From Candidatus Rokuibacteriota bacterium (GTDB lineage: Bacteria; Methylomirabilota; Methylomirabilia; Rokubacteriales; CSP1-6), in the NCBI GenBank assembly GCA_003220535.1, contig QHSU01000070.1, positions 124,001 through 188,000 of the forward strand: a stretch of DNA of 64,000 nt, written 5' to 3'. Under the pieces are notes generated by a model, which worked only from the letters and a program-made list of their open reading frames with translations, was not told the origin of the DNA and did not search any database. Below are positions 45,984 to 55,138 of the stretch, one piece after another (the stretch's first letter is position 1; every line of letters begins with the position of its first letter). The position numbers and the translations under genes are program-made.

Positions 45984-48481
45984 GCGCGGGTCACGATATT
46001 GACCAGCCGGTTCGGGACGACGACGACCTTCTCGACGCGGCGGCGCTCGACCCACGGCTTCACGCGGTCGTCGCCGAGGGCCAGTTGGCGGATCCGATCG
46101 TCCCCGGCGTCGACGTCGACGAGCAGGCGCCCGCGCACCTTGCCGTCCACCTGGACGACGACCGTGACTTCCGTCTTCTGGAGCGCCGCCGGGTCGGCGA
46201 CGGGCCAGCGCTGCTTGAAGAGGCTCTCGGCGTGGCCGAACCGCGACCAGAGCTCTTCGGTGACGTGGGGGCAGAAGGGGCCGAGCAGCAGCAGCGTCGT
46301 CTCGACCGCCTCGCGCAAGAGCGCGGCGCGCTCCCCGGCGGCGGCGCCGCCCGCACCATCGCCGGACGCGGCCTCGAAGGCCTGCAGCGCGTTGACGAGC
46401 TCCATGATCGCGGCGATCGCGGTGTTGAAGTGGAACTCGCGGTCGAGGTCGTCGGTGACGCGTCCGATTGTCTCGTGGATCACCCGACGGAAGGCGCGCC
46501 CGGCCTCGGTGGTCGGGGTCCAGGGCCCGGGGGAGCGCCTGGCCCCCCTGATCTCATCCATATGCGCCGCGACGAAGCGCCAGACGCGGTTGAGGAAGCG
46601 GGAGGCACCCTCGATGCCCTGGTCGTTCCACTCCAGGTCTTTTTCCGGCGGCGCCGCGAAGAGCTCGAACAGGCGCCCCGTGTCGGCGCCGTACTTCTCG
46701 CGGACGAAATCGTCGGAGACCACGTTGCCCTTCGACTTCGACATCTTCGCCCCGTCCTTGATGACCATGCCCTGGCTGAGCAGCGCCATGAACGGCTCGT
46801 CGATCTTCGTGAGGCCGAGGTCGCGGAGCACCTTCGTGTAGAACCGCGCGTAGAGGAGGTGGAGCACCGCGTGCTCGATGCCGCCGATGTATTGATCGAC
46901 CGGCATCCAGTAGTCGGCGGCGCTCCGCTCGAACATCCCCGTGTCGTGGTGGGGCGAGCAATAGCGCAGGAAGTACCACGACGATTCCACGAAGGTGTCC
47001 ATCGTGTCCGTCTCGCGCCGCGCGTGGCCGCCGCAGCGTGGGCAGGTCGCGTTGACGAAGCTCGCGACGTTCGCCAGCGGCGAGCCGCCCTTGCCGGAGA
47101 GCTGCACATCCCGGGGCAGCGTCACCGGCAGGTTCTGCTCGGCTTCGGGCACCATGCCGCAGGTGTCGCAGTAGAGCACCGGGATCGGCGCGCCCCAGTA
47201 TCGCTGGCGGCTGATGCCCCAGTCGCGGAGACGATAGTTGACCTTGGCGGTGCCGAGGCCACGTGAGACCAGCCAGTCGGTCGCTCGACGCTTCGCCTCG
47301 GCGACCGCGAGGCCGTCGAGGAAGCCGGAGTTGATCTTGACGCCGTCGCCGGTGTACGCCTTCCCGGTCCACCCGTCCGGGCGCTTGACCGTCTCGATGA
47401 TGGGCAGGCCGTGCTGCTCGGCGAATTCCCAGTCCCGCTCGTCCTCGCCGGGGACCGCCATGACGGCTCCGGTGCCGTACCCCATGAGGACGTAGTCGGC
47501 GATGAACAGCGGGACGGCGTCCTCGTTGAATGGATTCACGACTCGAGCCGAGAGGCGGAGCCCTCGCTTGGGCCGGTCCGCGGCCGTCCGCTCGATCTCG
47601 GACTGGCGCGCGACCTCGGCGCGGAAGCGCGCGACGGCGGCGCGCTCGGCGGGATCGTTCACGATGCGGTCGACGAGCGGGTGCTCGGGAGCCAGCACCG
47701 CGTAGGTCATGCCGAAGACAGTGTCCGGCCGCGTCGTGAAGACGCGGATCGAAAGCTCCGGTCGTCCCTCCACCGGCAGATCGAACTCGACGCCCTCGCT
47801 CTTGCCGATCCAGTTGCGCTGCATCGTCAGCACGCGCTCGGGCCAGCCGGGCAGCCGGTCGCACCAGGCGAGCAGCTCTTCCGCGTAGCTCGTGATTTTG
47901 AAGAACCAGCCGTCGATCTCGCGCGGAGTCACCTCGGAGTCGCAGCGCCAGCACCGGCCGTCCTCGACCTGCTCGTTGGCGAGGACCGTTTGGCAGGACG
48001 GGCACCAGTTCACCGTCGAGCGCTTTCGGTAGGCGAGGCCCCGCTCGAGCATCTTGATGAAGATGAGCTGCTCCCATTTGTAGTAGGCCGGTTCGCAGGT
48101 GGTGACCTCCCGGTCCCAGTCGTAGGAGATCCCCATCTTCATGAGCTGCGAGCGCATGTAGTCGATGTTCTCGTAGGTCCAGATCACCGGATGCACGCCG
48201 TGCTCGATGGCGGCGTTCTCGGCCGGCAGCCCGAAGGCGTCCCAGCCCATCGGGTGCAGCACGTTGTACCCGCGCATCCACTTGTAGCGGGCCAGAAGGT
48301 CGCCGATCGCGTAGACGCGCACGTGGCCCATGTGGATGCGCCCCGACGGGTACGGGAACATCTCGAGGCAGTAGAACTTCGGCCGGCTCGGGTCCTCGCG
48401 GACGCGGAACTGCCTGGTCTCTTCCCAGACCGCCTGCCACTTGGCCTCGATCTCACGGAACGGATAGCGGTCGGTCGACAT
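45980..48481 (-). CDS. leuS: Leucyl-tRNA synthetase
   Basis: Charges tRNA-Leu. The 833 residues have HIGH as HMGH in PYPSGRIHMGHVRVYAIGD, KMSKS in GAKMSKSKGNVVS, zinc-type cysteines (WCPSCQTVLANEQ) and the editing-domain threonine-rich TTRPDTVFG. The C-terminal domain ends with the flexible WVERRRVEKVVVVPNRLVNIV segment. It leads the leuS-lptE-holA cluster known from many Gram-negatives. Confidence 0.97.
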   Translation of the reverse strand: MSTDRYPFREIEAKWQAVWEETRQFRVREDPSRPKFYCLEMFPYPSGRIHMGHVRVYAIGDLLARYKWMRGYNVLHPMGWDAFGLPAENAAIEHGVHPVIWTYENIDYMRSQLMKMGISYDWDREVTTCEPAYYKWEQLIFIKMLERGLAYRKRSTVNWCPSCQTVLANEQVEDGRCWRCDSEVTPREIDGWFFKITSYAEELLAWCDRLPGWPERVLTMQRNWIGKSEGVEFDLPVEGRPELSIRVFTTRPDTVFGMTYAVLAPEHPLVDRIVNDPAERAAVARFRAEVARQSEIERTAADRPKRGLRLSARVVNPFNEDAVPLFIADYVLMGYGTGAVMAVPGEDERDWEFAEQHGLPIIETVKRPDGWTGKAYTGDGVKINSGFLDGLAVAEAKRRATDWLVSRGLGTAKVNYRLRDWGISRQRYWGAPIPVLYCDTCGMVPEAEQNLPVTLPRDVQLSGKGGSPLANVASFVNATCPRCGGHARRETDTMDTFVESSWYFLRYCSPHHDTGMFERSAADYWMPVDQYIGGIEHAVLHLLYARFYTKVLRDLGLTKIDEPFMALLSQGMVIKDGAKMSKSKGNVVSDDFVREKYGADTGRLFELFAAPPEKDLEWNDQGIEGASRFLNRVWRFVAAHMDEIRGARRSPGPWTPTTEAGRAFRRVIHETIGRVTDDLDREFHFNTAIAAIMELVNALQAFEAASGDGAGGAAAGERAALLREAVETTLLLLGPFCPHVTEELWSRFGHAESLFKQRWPVADPAALQKTEVTVVVQVDGKVRGRLLVDVDAGDDRIRQLALGDDRVKPWVERRRVEKVVVVPNRLVNIVTRA

Positions 48482-48535
48482 GATTAAGCTAAATTTTTAA
48501 CATCCTTAGGGGGCAGGGGCAAGAAATGCTGGGAG

Positions 48536-48555
48536 GGTCGGGCGCGGGCCCGACC
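48536..48555 (-). terminator. Hairpin at the end of the downstream small secreted gene
   Basis: GGTCGGGC (48536-48543) pairs with GCCCGACC (48548-48555) around a 4-base loop. It just touches the stop codon. A short TTTCTT follows on the minus strand. It could terminate the paralogue pair before leuS. Confidence 0.5.
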
Positions 48556-48809
48556 TACTTCTGCACGCCGAGCAAGCCGAGCGCCTCGTTGGCTTCGCGC
48601 ATGGCGTCGGTGTGCTTGCCCTCCTTGTGGAGCGACGAGGCGCGGTCGAGCTTCGCCCGGGCGTCCTTCACCTTCGTGTCGTTCGGGTTCATGGTCGCGG
48701 CGGCGTCCCTGCCCTGCTTGATGAGGACGGGACACTGGGACGCGGAGGCCGGCGACGCGACGAGCGACAGCACCAACGTCCACGAGACGCATCCCAGCAG
48801 GAGTCGCAT
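48555..48809 (-). CDS. Small secreted protein, copy 2 of a tandem pair
   Basis: No known family recognised. The 84-residue precursor has a signal peptide (LLLGCVSWTLVLSLVASPASA) and a mature part starting SQCPVLIKQGRDAAA, then KVKDARAKLDRASSLH and EGKHTDAMREANEAL. It resembles the gene at 48900-49148 with about 32 of 57 mature residues identical by eye. The mature protein is mostly helical, with one cysteine near its N-terminus. AAGGAGG stands 8 bases before the ATG. A metal- or lipid-binding role is only a guess. Confidence 0.75.
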   Translation of the reverse strand: MRLLLGCVSWTLVLSLVASPASASQCPVLIKQGRDAAATMNPNDTKVKDARAKLDRASSLHKEGKHTDAMREANEALGLLGVQK

Positions 48810-48899
48810 CGTGGTCCTCCTTCAAGAAGGGCGACGGCCAGAAGGACTACGGCGCAGCGCGACGGTCGGATCTGCCGCGCCACGCCGCAGCTGATGTGA

Positions 48900-49148
48900 T
48901 TACTTCTTCAGGTCCGCGGCGGCCTCGTTGGCCAGCTTCAAAGAGTCCGCGTGCTTCCCACCGTCGTGCAGTTTCTGCGCCTCGTCGAGCTTGGCGACCG
49001 CCGCCTTCACCTTGGGGTCGTCCGCCTTCATCTTCGCGGCCGCCTCACGGCCTTCCTTGATCACCTTCGGGCAGGAACTCGCGAACGCCGCGCCCGCGGT
49101 GAAGGCAACCGCCACCACTACCACCGTGACTGCCATGAGCTTCCTCAA
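48900..49148 (-). CDS. Small secreted protein, copy 1 of a tandem pair
   Basis: Paralogue of 48555-48809. The 82-residue precursor begins MRKLMAVTVVVVAVAFTAGA (signal peptide, cleavage near AFA-S). The mature part SSCPKVIKEGREAAAKM, AVAKLDEAQKLH and GGKHADSLKLANEAA shares the conserved pattern SxCPxxIKxGRxAAAxM and LHxxGKHxD. The start is TTG 49148 with GGAGG 9 bases upstream; ATG 49136 is possible. It is 36 bases after uvrC in the same direction. Confidence 0.75.
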   Translation of the reverse strand: MRKLMAVTVVVVAVAFTAGAAFASSCPKVIKEGREAAAKMKADDPKVKAAVAKLDEAQKLHDGGKHADSLKLANEAAADLKK

Positions 49149-49184
49149 GAGCTGTCACCTCCCCTCTGGCCTGGTAGGCCACCG

Positions 49185-51023
49185 TCATTGTAACAGCCGG
49201 TCGTCGCTTGTGGTTCCATTCGACGTCGACGGATGGAAGTGGTCGAAGATCCGCTGCGCGAGTTTCGGGGTGACCTTCGGCACCGCGGCCAGCTCGGCGA
49301 CCGACGAGTCGCGGACGCGCCGCGCCGAGCCGAGCGTTTTCAGGAGGCTCGTGCGGATCGTCGGCCCGATGCCGGGGATCGTATCGAGCACGGACTGGAT
49401 CGTGCGCTTCGCTCGGAGCTTCTTGTGGTACGTGATCGCGAAGCGGTGCGCCTCGTCGCGGATCCGCTGGAGCGTGTGGAGCGCGGGCGACGTCGGATCG
49501 AGCACGAGCGGGTGCAGGCTGTCGGCCTGGTAGACCTCCTCGGCCTGCTTGGCGAGCCCGACGGCGGGGATGTAGTCGAGCCCGAGGTCCTGGAGCACCT
49601 TGAGCGCGACGTTGAGCTGGCCGCGCCCACCGTCGATCAGAAGGAGGTCGGGCAGCACGCTCCCCTGCTCGAGCGCCTTCGCGAAGCGCCGCGTGAGCAC
49701 CTCGTTCAGTGAGGCGAAATCGTCGGCCCCGGCGACCGTCCGGATCCGGAAGCGCTTGTAGTCGTCCTTCTTGAGCCCGCCGTTCTCCCAGACGACCATC
49801 GATCCGACCTGCTCGGTCCCCTGGATGTTGGAGATGTCGTAGCCCTCGATGCGGTTCGGGAGCCCGGGCAGGCCGAGCGCCCGCTGGAGCTCTTCCAGGA
49901 CGAGCTGCTGGCGGTTGTCGCGGGCGAGCAGACGGTTCTGGAGCGCGATCGCGGCGTTCGCCTCGGCCATCGCGACGAACTGTCGCTTGGCGCCCCGCTG
50001 CGGGGCGTGCAGCTGCACCCGGCGGCCGACGAGCGTCGAGAGCCACTCGGTCGTGAGCTCCGTCTCGGGCAGCTCCTCGGAGAGGAGGAGCTCGGGCGCC
50101 GGGGGGACCGCCTTGCCGTAGAACTGGCGCACGAACGCCGAGAGGATCTCGCCGTCGCTCCATCCGGCGACGCGGTCGAAGAAGAACGGCTCCTGGCCGA
50201 CCAGGCGGCCCTTGCGGACGAAGAACAGCTCCACGCACGCGTCGTCGCCCTGGCGCACGACCCCGATGACGTCCTGGTCGACGTCGTCCGTCGAGATGAT
50301 CTTCTGGCGCTCGCGGACCTTGTTGAGGGACTGGATCTGGTCGCGGAGCACCGAGGCGCGCTCGAACTTCAACTCGGCCGCGGCCTCCTCCATCTCTTTG
50401 GTCAGGCGTCGCGCCAGCTCCTCGTCGCGACCCTCCAGGAAGTGCATGACGTCCTGCACGGTCTTCGCATAGCCCTCGCGGGTCTCCCAGCCCGTGCAGG
50501 GGGCGTTGCAGCGGTGGATCGCGTACTGGATGCAGGGCCGCTCGAGCGAGCCGTCGATCGTGATCGAGCAGGTGCGGAGCGGGAAGAGCTGGCGCGTGAG
50601 GCGGAGCGTCTCGCGCATCGCGGTGGCCGGATAGAAGGGGCCGTAGTAGAGCGCGCCGTCGTGCTGCACGCGCCGAGCCACCAGCAGCCGGGGAAACGCC
50701 TCGTTCGTGGTGAGCTTCAGAAACGGGTAGTGCTTGTCGTCGCGCAGGATGATGTTGTAGCGGGGCCGGTGCTTGCGGACCAGGTTGGCCTCGAGCATGA
50801 GCGCCTCGAGCTCGTTGTCGGTGACGATGTACTCGAGGTCGCGGATCTGCCGCACGAGCGCGTCGGTCTTGGGGTCGCGGGGCCGCGACTCCTGGAAGTA
50901 GGATCGCACGCGACCGCGCAGGGACGCCGCCTTGCCGACGTAGAGGACCTGCTGCTTGCCGTCCCGGTAGAGGTAGACGCCGGGCCGATCGGGCACCCGG
51001 GCGAGCTTGTCTTCGAGAGTCAC
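49185..51023 (-). CDS. uvrC: UvrABC system protein C
   Basis: Makes both incisions in nucleotide excision repair. The 612 residues have the GIY-YIG 3' nuclease (PDRPGVYLYRD, LYVGKAASLRGRVRSYF), a UVR motif at about 200-235 that binds UvrB, the RNase H-like 5' nuclease (IEGYDISNIQG, LLLIDGGRGQLN) and a C-terminal HhH pair (LDTIPGIGPTIRTSLL). Start is GTG 51023. It lies 43 bases after uvrB. Confidence 0.97.
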   Translation of the reverse strand: MTLEDKLARVPDRPGVYLYRDGKQQVLYVGKAASLRGRVRSYFQESRPRDPKTDALVRQIRDLEYIVTDNELEALMLEANLVRKHRPRYNIILRDDKHYPFLKLTTNEAFPRLLVARRVQHDGALYYGPFYPATAMRETLRLTRQLFPLRTCSITIDGSLERPCIQYAIHRCNAPCTGWETREGYAKTVQDVMHFLEGRDEELARRLTKEMEEAAAELKFERASVLRDQIQSLNKVRERQKIISTDDVDQDVIGVVRQGDDACVELFFVRKGRLVGQEPFFFDRVAGWSDGEILSAFVRQFYGKAVPPAPELLLSEELPETELTTEWLSTLVGRRVQLHAPQRGAKRQFVAMAEANAAIALQNRLLARDNRQQLVLEELQRALGLPGLPNRIEGYDISNIQGTEQVGSMVVWENGGLKKDDYKRFRIRTVAGADDFASLNEVLTRRFAKALEQGSVLPDLLLIDGGRGQLNVALKVLQDLGLDYIPAVGLAKQAEEVYQADSLHPLVLDPTSPALHTLQRIRDEAHRFAITYHKKLRAKRTIQSVLDTIPGIGPTIRTSLLKTLGSARRVRDSSVAELAAVPKVTPKLAQRIFDHFHPSTSNGTTSDDRLLQ

Positions 51024-51066
51024 GGGCTCGCCTCGCCTCCGGCTGCGGCTCGCACGGCCGCCATCC

Positions 51067-53049
51067 TCACTTGAGCTGCTGCTTGCGCAGCGACTTGAGC
51101 CGGTCGCGAAGCTCGGCCGCCTGCTCGAAGTCGAGACGCTTGGCCGCCTCCTTCATCCGCGCCTCCAGCTCGAGGATACGTGAGTGGAGGGCCGCCGGTG
51201 ACTCGAACGTCTCCGTCGTCGGTTCCTCCACCGGCACCGTGTAGTAGTCGCGCTCGTAGATCGTCTGGAGCAGCTCGCGGATCGAGGACTTGATCGATTC
51301 CGGCGTGATCCCGTGCGCGTCGTTGTAGGCGCGCTGCAGCTCCCGCCGGCGCTCCGTCTCGTGGATCGTGGCCGCCATCGAGTCCGTGACATGGTCCGCG
51401 TACATGACGACCTCGCCGTTGATGTTGCGCGCCGCCCGCCCCGCCGTCTGGATGAGGGAGGTCGCCGAGCGGAGGTAGCCTTCCTTGTCGGCATCCAGGA
51501 TCGCCACCAGCGACACCTCCGGGATGTCGAGCCCCTCGCGGAGCAGGTTGATCCCGATGAGACCGTCGAACTTGCCGAGCCGGAGATCGCGGATGATCGC
51601 GACCCGGTCGAGCGTGTCGATGTCGGAGTGCAGGTAGCGTACTCGGAGCCCGAGCTGCTGGTAGTACTCGGTGAGGTCTTCCGCCATGCGCTTGGTCAGC
51701 GTCGTCACCAGCACGCGCTCGTCGCGCTCGGCCCGCGCCCGGAGCTCGCCGAGCAGGTCGTCGACCTGGTCCTTCGCCGGCCGCACGATGATCCGCGGGT
51801 CGGTGAGCCCGGTCGGCCGGATCACCTGCTCGGCGACCGTGTCGGCCGCGAGGTCGAGCTCGTAGGGCCCCGGCGTGGCCGAGACGTAGATCGTCTGGCC
51901 GGTCAGTCGGGTGAACTCGTCGAACGTGAGCGGTCGATTGTCGAACGCGGAGGGCATCCGGAACCCGTACTCGACGAGCGCCTCCTTACGCGACCGATCC
52001 CCGTAGTACATCCCGCGGACCTGCGGCACTGCGACGTGGCTCTCGTCGATGATGATGAGCGCATCCTTCGGCATGTACTCGATCAGCGTCGGCGGCGCTT
52101 CTCCCGGCCGGCGCCCGGTCAGGTGGCGCGAGTAGTTCTCGATCCCGTGACAATAGCCGAGCTCTCGCAGCATCTCGATGTCGAAGAAGGTCCGCTGCTC
52201 CAGCCGCTGCGCCTCGAGGAGACGATTTCGCTGACGCAGGAACGCGAGCCGCTCCCCGAGCTCCTCCTGGATGGTCTCGAACGCCCGCTCGAGCTGCGAT
52301 GCCTCGGTGACGTAGTGACTCGCCGGGTAGATGTGGACCCGATCGACGCGCTCGAGCACCGCCCCCCGGAGCGAGTCGATCCGCGAGATCGCGTCGATGA
52401 CGTCCCCGAAGAGCTCGACCCGGAGCGCGATCGACTCTTCGTTCGCCGGGAAGACCTCCACCACGTCGCCCCGCACGCGAAACGTCCCGCGATGGAAGTC
52501 GTAGTCGTTCCGCTCGTACTGGACCGCGATGAGCCGTCGGATGATCTCGTCCCGGTCGATCCGGTCGCCCTCGCGGAGCTCGAGGTGCAGGCCCTGGTAC
52601 GTGTCGGGCTCGCCGATGCCGTAGATGCACGAGACCGAGGCGACGACGAGGACGTCGCGTCGCTCGAGGAGCGACTTGGTCGCCGAGTGGCGCATGCGGT
52701 CGATCTCGTCGTTGATGAGGGCGTCCTTCTCGATGTACGTGTCCGACTGCGGGATGTACGCCTCGGGCTGGTAGTAGTCGTAGTACGAGACGAAGTACTC
52801 GACCGCGTTCGACGGGAAGAACGCCCGGAACTCGCTGAAGAGCTGGGCGGCGAGCGTCTTGTTCGGCGAGATGACGAGTGTCGGCCGGTCCAGGTTCGCC
52901 ACGACGTTGGCGATCGAGTAGGTCTTGCCCGAGCCGGTCACGCCGCGCAGCACCATGTGGCGCCGGCCTTCGCGGACGAAGGTCGTGAGGGCGGCGATCG
53001 CCTGCGGCTGGTCGCCGCTCGGCGAATACTCAGACGACAACCGGAACAC
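51067..53049 (-). CDS. uvrB: UvrABC system protein B
   Basis: Damage-verifying helicase-like subunit. The 660 residues have Walker A GVTGSGKT, the beta-hairpin region ([20 protein letters not shown]), DESH helicase motif II (IIIDESHV), motif [11 protein letters not shown] and the C-terminal UVR domain ([17 protein letters not shown]). GTG start at 53049, 13 bases after the HNH gene. The tight spacing implies a shared transcript from the promoter at 53606-53634. Confidence 0.97.
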   Translation of the reverse strand: MFRLSSEYSPSGDQPQAIAALTTFVREGRRHMVLRGVTGSGKTYSIANVVANLDRPTLVISPNKTLAAQLFSEFRAFFPSNAVEYFVSYYDYYQPEAYIPQSDTYIEKDALINDEIDRMRHSATKSLLERRDVLVVASVSCIYGIGEPDTYQGLHLELREGDRIDRDEIIRRLIAVQYERNDYDFHRGTFRVRGDVVEVFPANEESIALRVELFGDVIDAISRIDSLRGAVLERVDRVHIYPASHYVTEASQLERAFETIQEELGERLAFLRQRNRLLEAQRLEQRTFFDIEMLRELGYCHGIENYSRHLTGRRPGEAPPTLIEYMPKDALIIIDESHVAVPQVRGMYYGDRSRKEALVEYGFRMPSAFDNRPLTFDEFTRLTGQTIYVSATPGPYELDLAADTVAEQVIRPTGLTDPRIIVRPAKDQVDDLLGELRARAERDERVLVTTLTKRMAEDLTEYYQQLGLRVRYLHSDIDTLDRVAIIRDLRLGKFDGLIGINLLREGLDIPEVSLVAILDADKEGYLRSATSLIQTAGRAARNINGEVVMYADHVTDSMAATIHETERRRELQRAYNDAHGITPESIKSSIRELLQTIYERDYYTVPVEEPTTETFESPAALHSRILELEARMKEAAKRLDFEQAAELRDRLKSLRKQQLK

Positions 53050-53062
53050 GGCGTCGGCTACG

Positions 53063-53593
53063 TCAGGACGGGGTCGGGACGGCGAGGAGATATTTTCGCC
53101 ACGAGTCGAGCAGCGAGTGCGCGTGCGGATGCCGGAGCATGTGCGTCGAGAACACGAACTTCGGATGCACCGGCTCGCGGATGAGGCGCATCCCGACCTC
53201 GTCGGCGAGTCGGTTGCCCTTCCGGAGATTGCAGCGCAGGCAGGCCGCGACCACGTTCACCCAGGTCGTCTCACCCCCGCGCGAGCGCGGCACAACGTGG
53301 TCGACGGTGAGCCGCTCGCCGCGGCGGTTGCAGTACTGGCACGTGTACCCGTCCCGCCTCAGGATGTTCTTCTTGTTGAAGGCCACGCGATCGAGGAACG
53401 GCTTGCGGATGTAGATCGCGAGTCGGATGACGGCCGGGAGGGCGAACGTCACCGAGGGCGACCGCACCACACGCGGAGACGCTTCGACCGCTTCCGCCTT
53501 ACCGGCCAGGAGTAACGTGATCGCGCGGCGTGCGTTGGTGAAATGCAGTGGCTCAAAGGTGTAGTTGAGCACCAATACCGCGATTTCATCCAT
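53063..53593 (-). CDS. HNH endonuclease family protein
   Basis: Predicted metal-dependent nuclease. The 176 residues start [20 protein letters not shown], typical of the bacterial HNH group that begins with a short beta domain. The HNH core has zinc cysteines (CQYC and CLRC) and the catalytic [10 protein letters not shown]. The cellular role of this group is not established; being first in the uvrB-uvrC operon suggests a link with DNA repair, which is inference. A strong promoter ends 12 bases before its ATG. Confidence 0.9.
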   Translation of the reverse strand: MDEIAVLVLNYTFEPLHFTNARRAITLLLAGKAEAVEASPRVVRSPSVTFALPAVIRLAIYIRKPFLDRVAFNKKNILRRDGYTCQYCNRRGERLTVDHVVPRSRGGETTWVNVVAACLRCNLRKGNRLADEVGMRLIREPVHPKFVFSTHMLRHPHAHSLLDSWRKYLLAVPTPS

Positions 53594-53605
53594 ACTTACC
53601 GAGTT

Positions 53606-53634
53606 AGTCTAGTCGGCGCCTCCCGGAGTGTCAA
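53606..53634 (-). promoter_or_regulatory. Strong sigma-70 promoter of the HNH-uvrB-uvrC operon
   Basis: Minus strand: perfect TTGACA at 53634-53629, 17-base spacer, TAGACT at 53611-53606. The expected start point is about 6 bases before the HNH ATG, so the message would have almost no leader. Confidence 0.7.
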
Positions 53635-53635
53635 A

Positions 53636-54586
53636 TCACGGGCCCGGGGTTGCGCGTCGGTGGCGTCCCTCGATCGCGTCCACCAGGATGCCCTCCCGCA
53701 ACCCGTACTCGCTGACGCGAAGGGTCTCGAGCCCGATCTGATCCAGCGTCGCCACCACGATCGCGATACCCGGGATGATGAGGTCGGCGCGGCCCGGCTC
53801 CAGACACGGGAGCGCCGCGCGCTCCCCGAGCGTGAGGCCGCCCAGTCGAGCCGACAGCCGCTCGATGGTCGTGCGGGTCAGCCGGTGCCCCTGCACCCGT
53901 TCGGGATCATAGTGGGCGAGCCCGAGGTCGAGCGCCGCCAGCGCCGTCACCGTCCCGGCCGTTCCGACGAGGTGGGCGATCCGAGCGGTGCGAATCGTCT
54001 CGGGGAGCTCGCGGCCGAGGTGGGCGCGTACCTCGTCATAGAGCGCGCGATAGCGTCGCGAGTCGACCGCGCCCGGGAACGAGAACCGCTCGGCGAGGGG
54101 AACGACGCCGAGCCGCAGGCTCACCATCGATTGGATCACGTCGTCGTCGGCCAGCACGTATTCCGTGCTGCCGCCGCCGATGTCGAACGTGAGGACCGGG
54201 CCTCGCAGGGGACCGAGCCCGAACCGCACGCCGCGGAGCGTGAGGCGGGCCTCGGCCTCACCGCTCACGACCTCGACGCGCTGGCCCGTCGCGTGCTCGA
54301 CCGCGGCCGCGAACGCGCGGCCGTTCGACGCCTCGCGCACGGCGCTGGTGGCCACGATGTAGATGTCGCGCGCGCCGAGCCGGACGCCCCGCTCGACGTA
54401 GCCGTCCACCACCGCGAGCGTTCGCGCCATCGGCGCCTCACCCAGGCCGCCGGTGCGGGCGAGTCCCTCGCCGAGCCGGGTGATCGTCTGGTCCTGGTCG
54501 ACGACCCGCCACGTCCCCGAGTCGGTCACGTCGGCGACGAGCAGCCGGACCGTGTTGCTGCCGACATCGATGGTGGAGACGCGCAT
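53636..54586 (-). CDS. Ppx/GppA family exopolyphosphatase/pppGpp phosphatase
   Basis: Hydrolyses polyphosphate or pppGpp. The 316-residue protein has the ASKHA loops STIDVGSNTVRLLV, a VATSAVREASNG segment, VVSGEAEARLTL, FDIGGGSTEYV and VGTAGTVTALAAL. It is the short form without the C-terminal HD domain, so polyphosphate and pppGpp activity cannot be told apart. ATG 54586 gives the standard N-terminus. A terminator separates it from the upstream cytochrome gene. Confidence 0.93.
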   Translation of the reverse strand: MRVSTIDVGSNTVRLLVADVTDSGTWRVVDQDQTITRLGEGLARTGGLGEAPMARTLAVVDGYVERGVRLGARDIYIVATSAVREASNGRAFAAAVEHATGQRVEVVSGEAEARLTLRGVRFGLGPLRGPVLTFDIGGGSTEYVLADDDVIQSMVSLRLGVVPLAERFSFPGAVDSRRYRALYDEVRAHLGRELPETIRTARIAHLVGTAGTVTALAALDLGLAHYDPERVQGHRLTRTTIERLSARLGGLTLGERAALPCLEPGRADLIIPGIAIVVATLDQIGLETLRVSEYGLREGILVDAIEGRHRRATPGP

Positions 54587-54589
54587 CGG

Positions 54590-54628
54590 CGAGAGAGAAA
54601 ACGCCCCGCCGGGAGTCCCGGCGGGGCG
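54590..54628 (-). terminator. Intrinsic terminator after the cytochrome c gene
   Basis: A 13-bp perfect stem (54600-54612 with 54616-54628) and a 3-base loop, followed on the minus strand by TTTTCTCTCT. This is the clearest intrinsic terminator in the window. Confidence 0.85.
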
Positions 54629-54651
54629 TGTGAGCCTCGAAGCCCTACCGG

Positions 54652-55053
54652 CTACTTGCCCTTCAGGGTCCGGATGTAGTTCACGATCTCCCAACGCTCG
54701 TTGTCCGGGAGGTGCTTCCAGGGGGGCATGGCGCCACGGCCGTTCGACATCTTCCAAAACAATTCACCATCGGTTTGCTTCTGGACGGCCTCGGAGGTCC
54801 AGTTCGCGGGCTTCGGCGGAGGCAGCGCCGCGGCCGCCGGGCCGTCGCCCTTTCCCCCGGGCCCGTGGCACGAGACGCAGTTCGTCTCGACCGCCTTCTT
54901 CGCGTTGCCGATACCTTTCACCGGGTTCTTCACCGCCTTGGCCTCGGGCGGCGCGACCCACGGCCCTTGGGCCGAGACCACCGCCGCGCCGGTCCAGACT
55001 AGGAGCGTGATCACGGCAACGGCGATGCTCAGCGACTTCCCGAACGCGCTCAT
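54652..55053 (-). CDS. Small periplasmic cytochrome c
   Basis: Single-haem electron carrier. The 133 residues have a signal sequence or anchor (LSIAVAVITLLVWTGAAVVSA), the haem site C59-V-S-C62-H63 and the likely axial Met109 in GAMPPWKHL, followed by WEIVNYIRTLK as in class I cytochromes. AGGAGG lies 5 bases before the ATG. It seems monocistronic, with its own promoter and a strong terminator. The oxidase or dehydrogenase partner is not in the window. Confidence 0.92.
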   Translation of the reverse strand: MSAFGKSLSIAVAVITLLVWTGAAVVSAQGPWVAPPEAKAVKNPVKGIGNAKKAVETNCVSCHGPGGKGDGPAAAALPPPKPANWTSEAVQKQTDGELFWKMSNGRGAMPPWKHLPDNERWEIVNYIRTLKGK

Positions 55054-55108
55054 GAGGCCTCCTCTTCTACGACACGGAGATCGTGATGATGTTCACAAAA
55101 CAAACGCC

Positions 55109-55138
55109 ATTTAACACTCCTGGGACGAACGAGGTCAA
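55109..55138 (-). promoter_or_regulatory. Promoter of the cytochrome c gene
   Basis: Minus strand: TTGACC (55138-55133), 18-base spacer, TTAAAT (55114-55109), in an AT-richer 81-base gap. The -35 overlaps the stop of the upstream permease gene. Confidence 0.5.
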
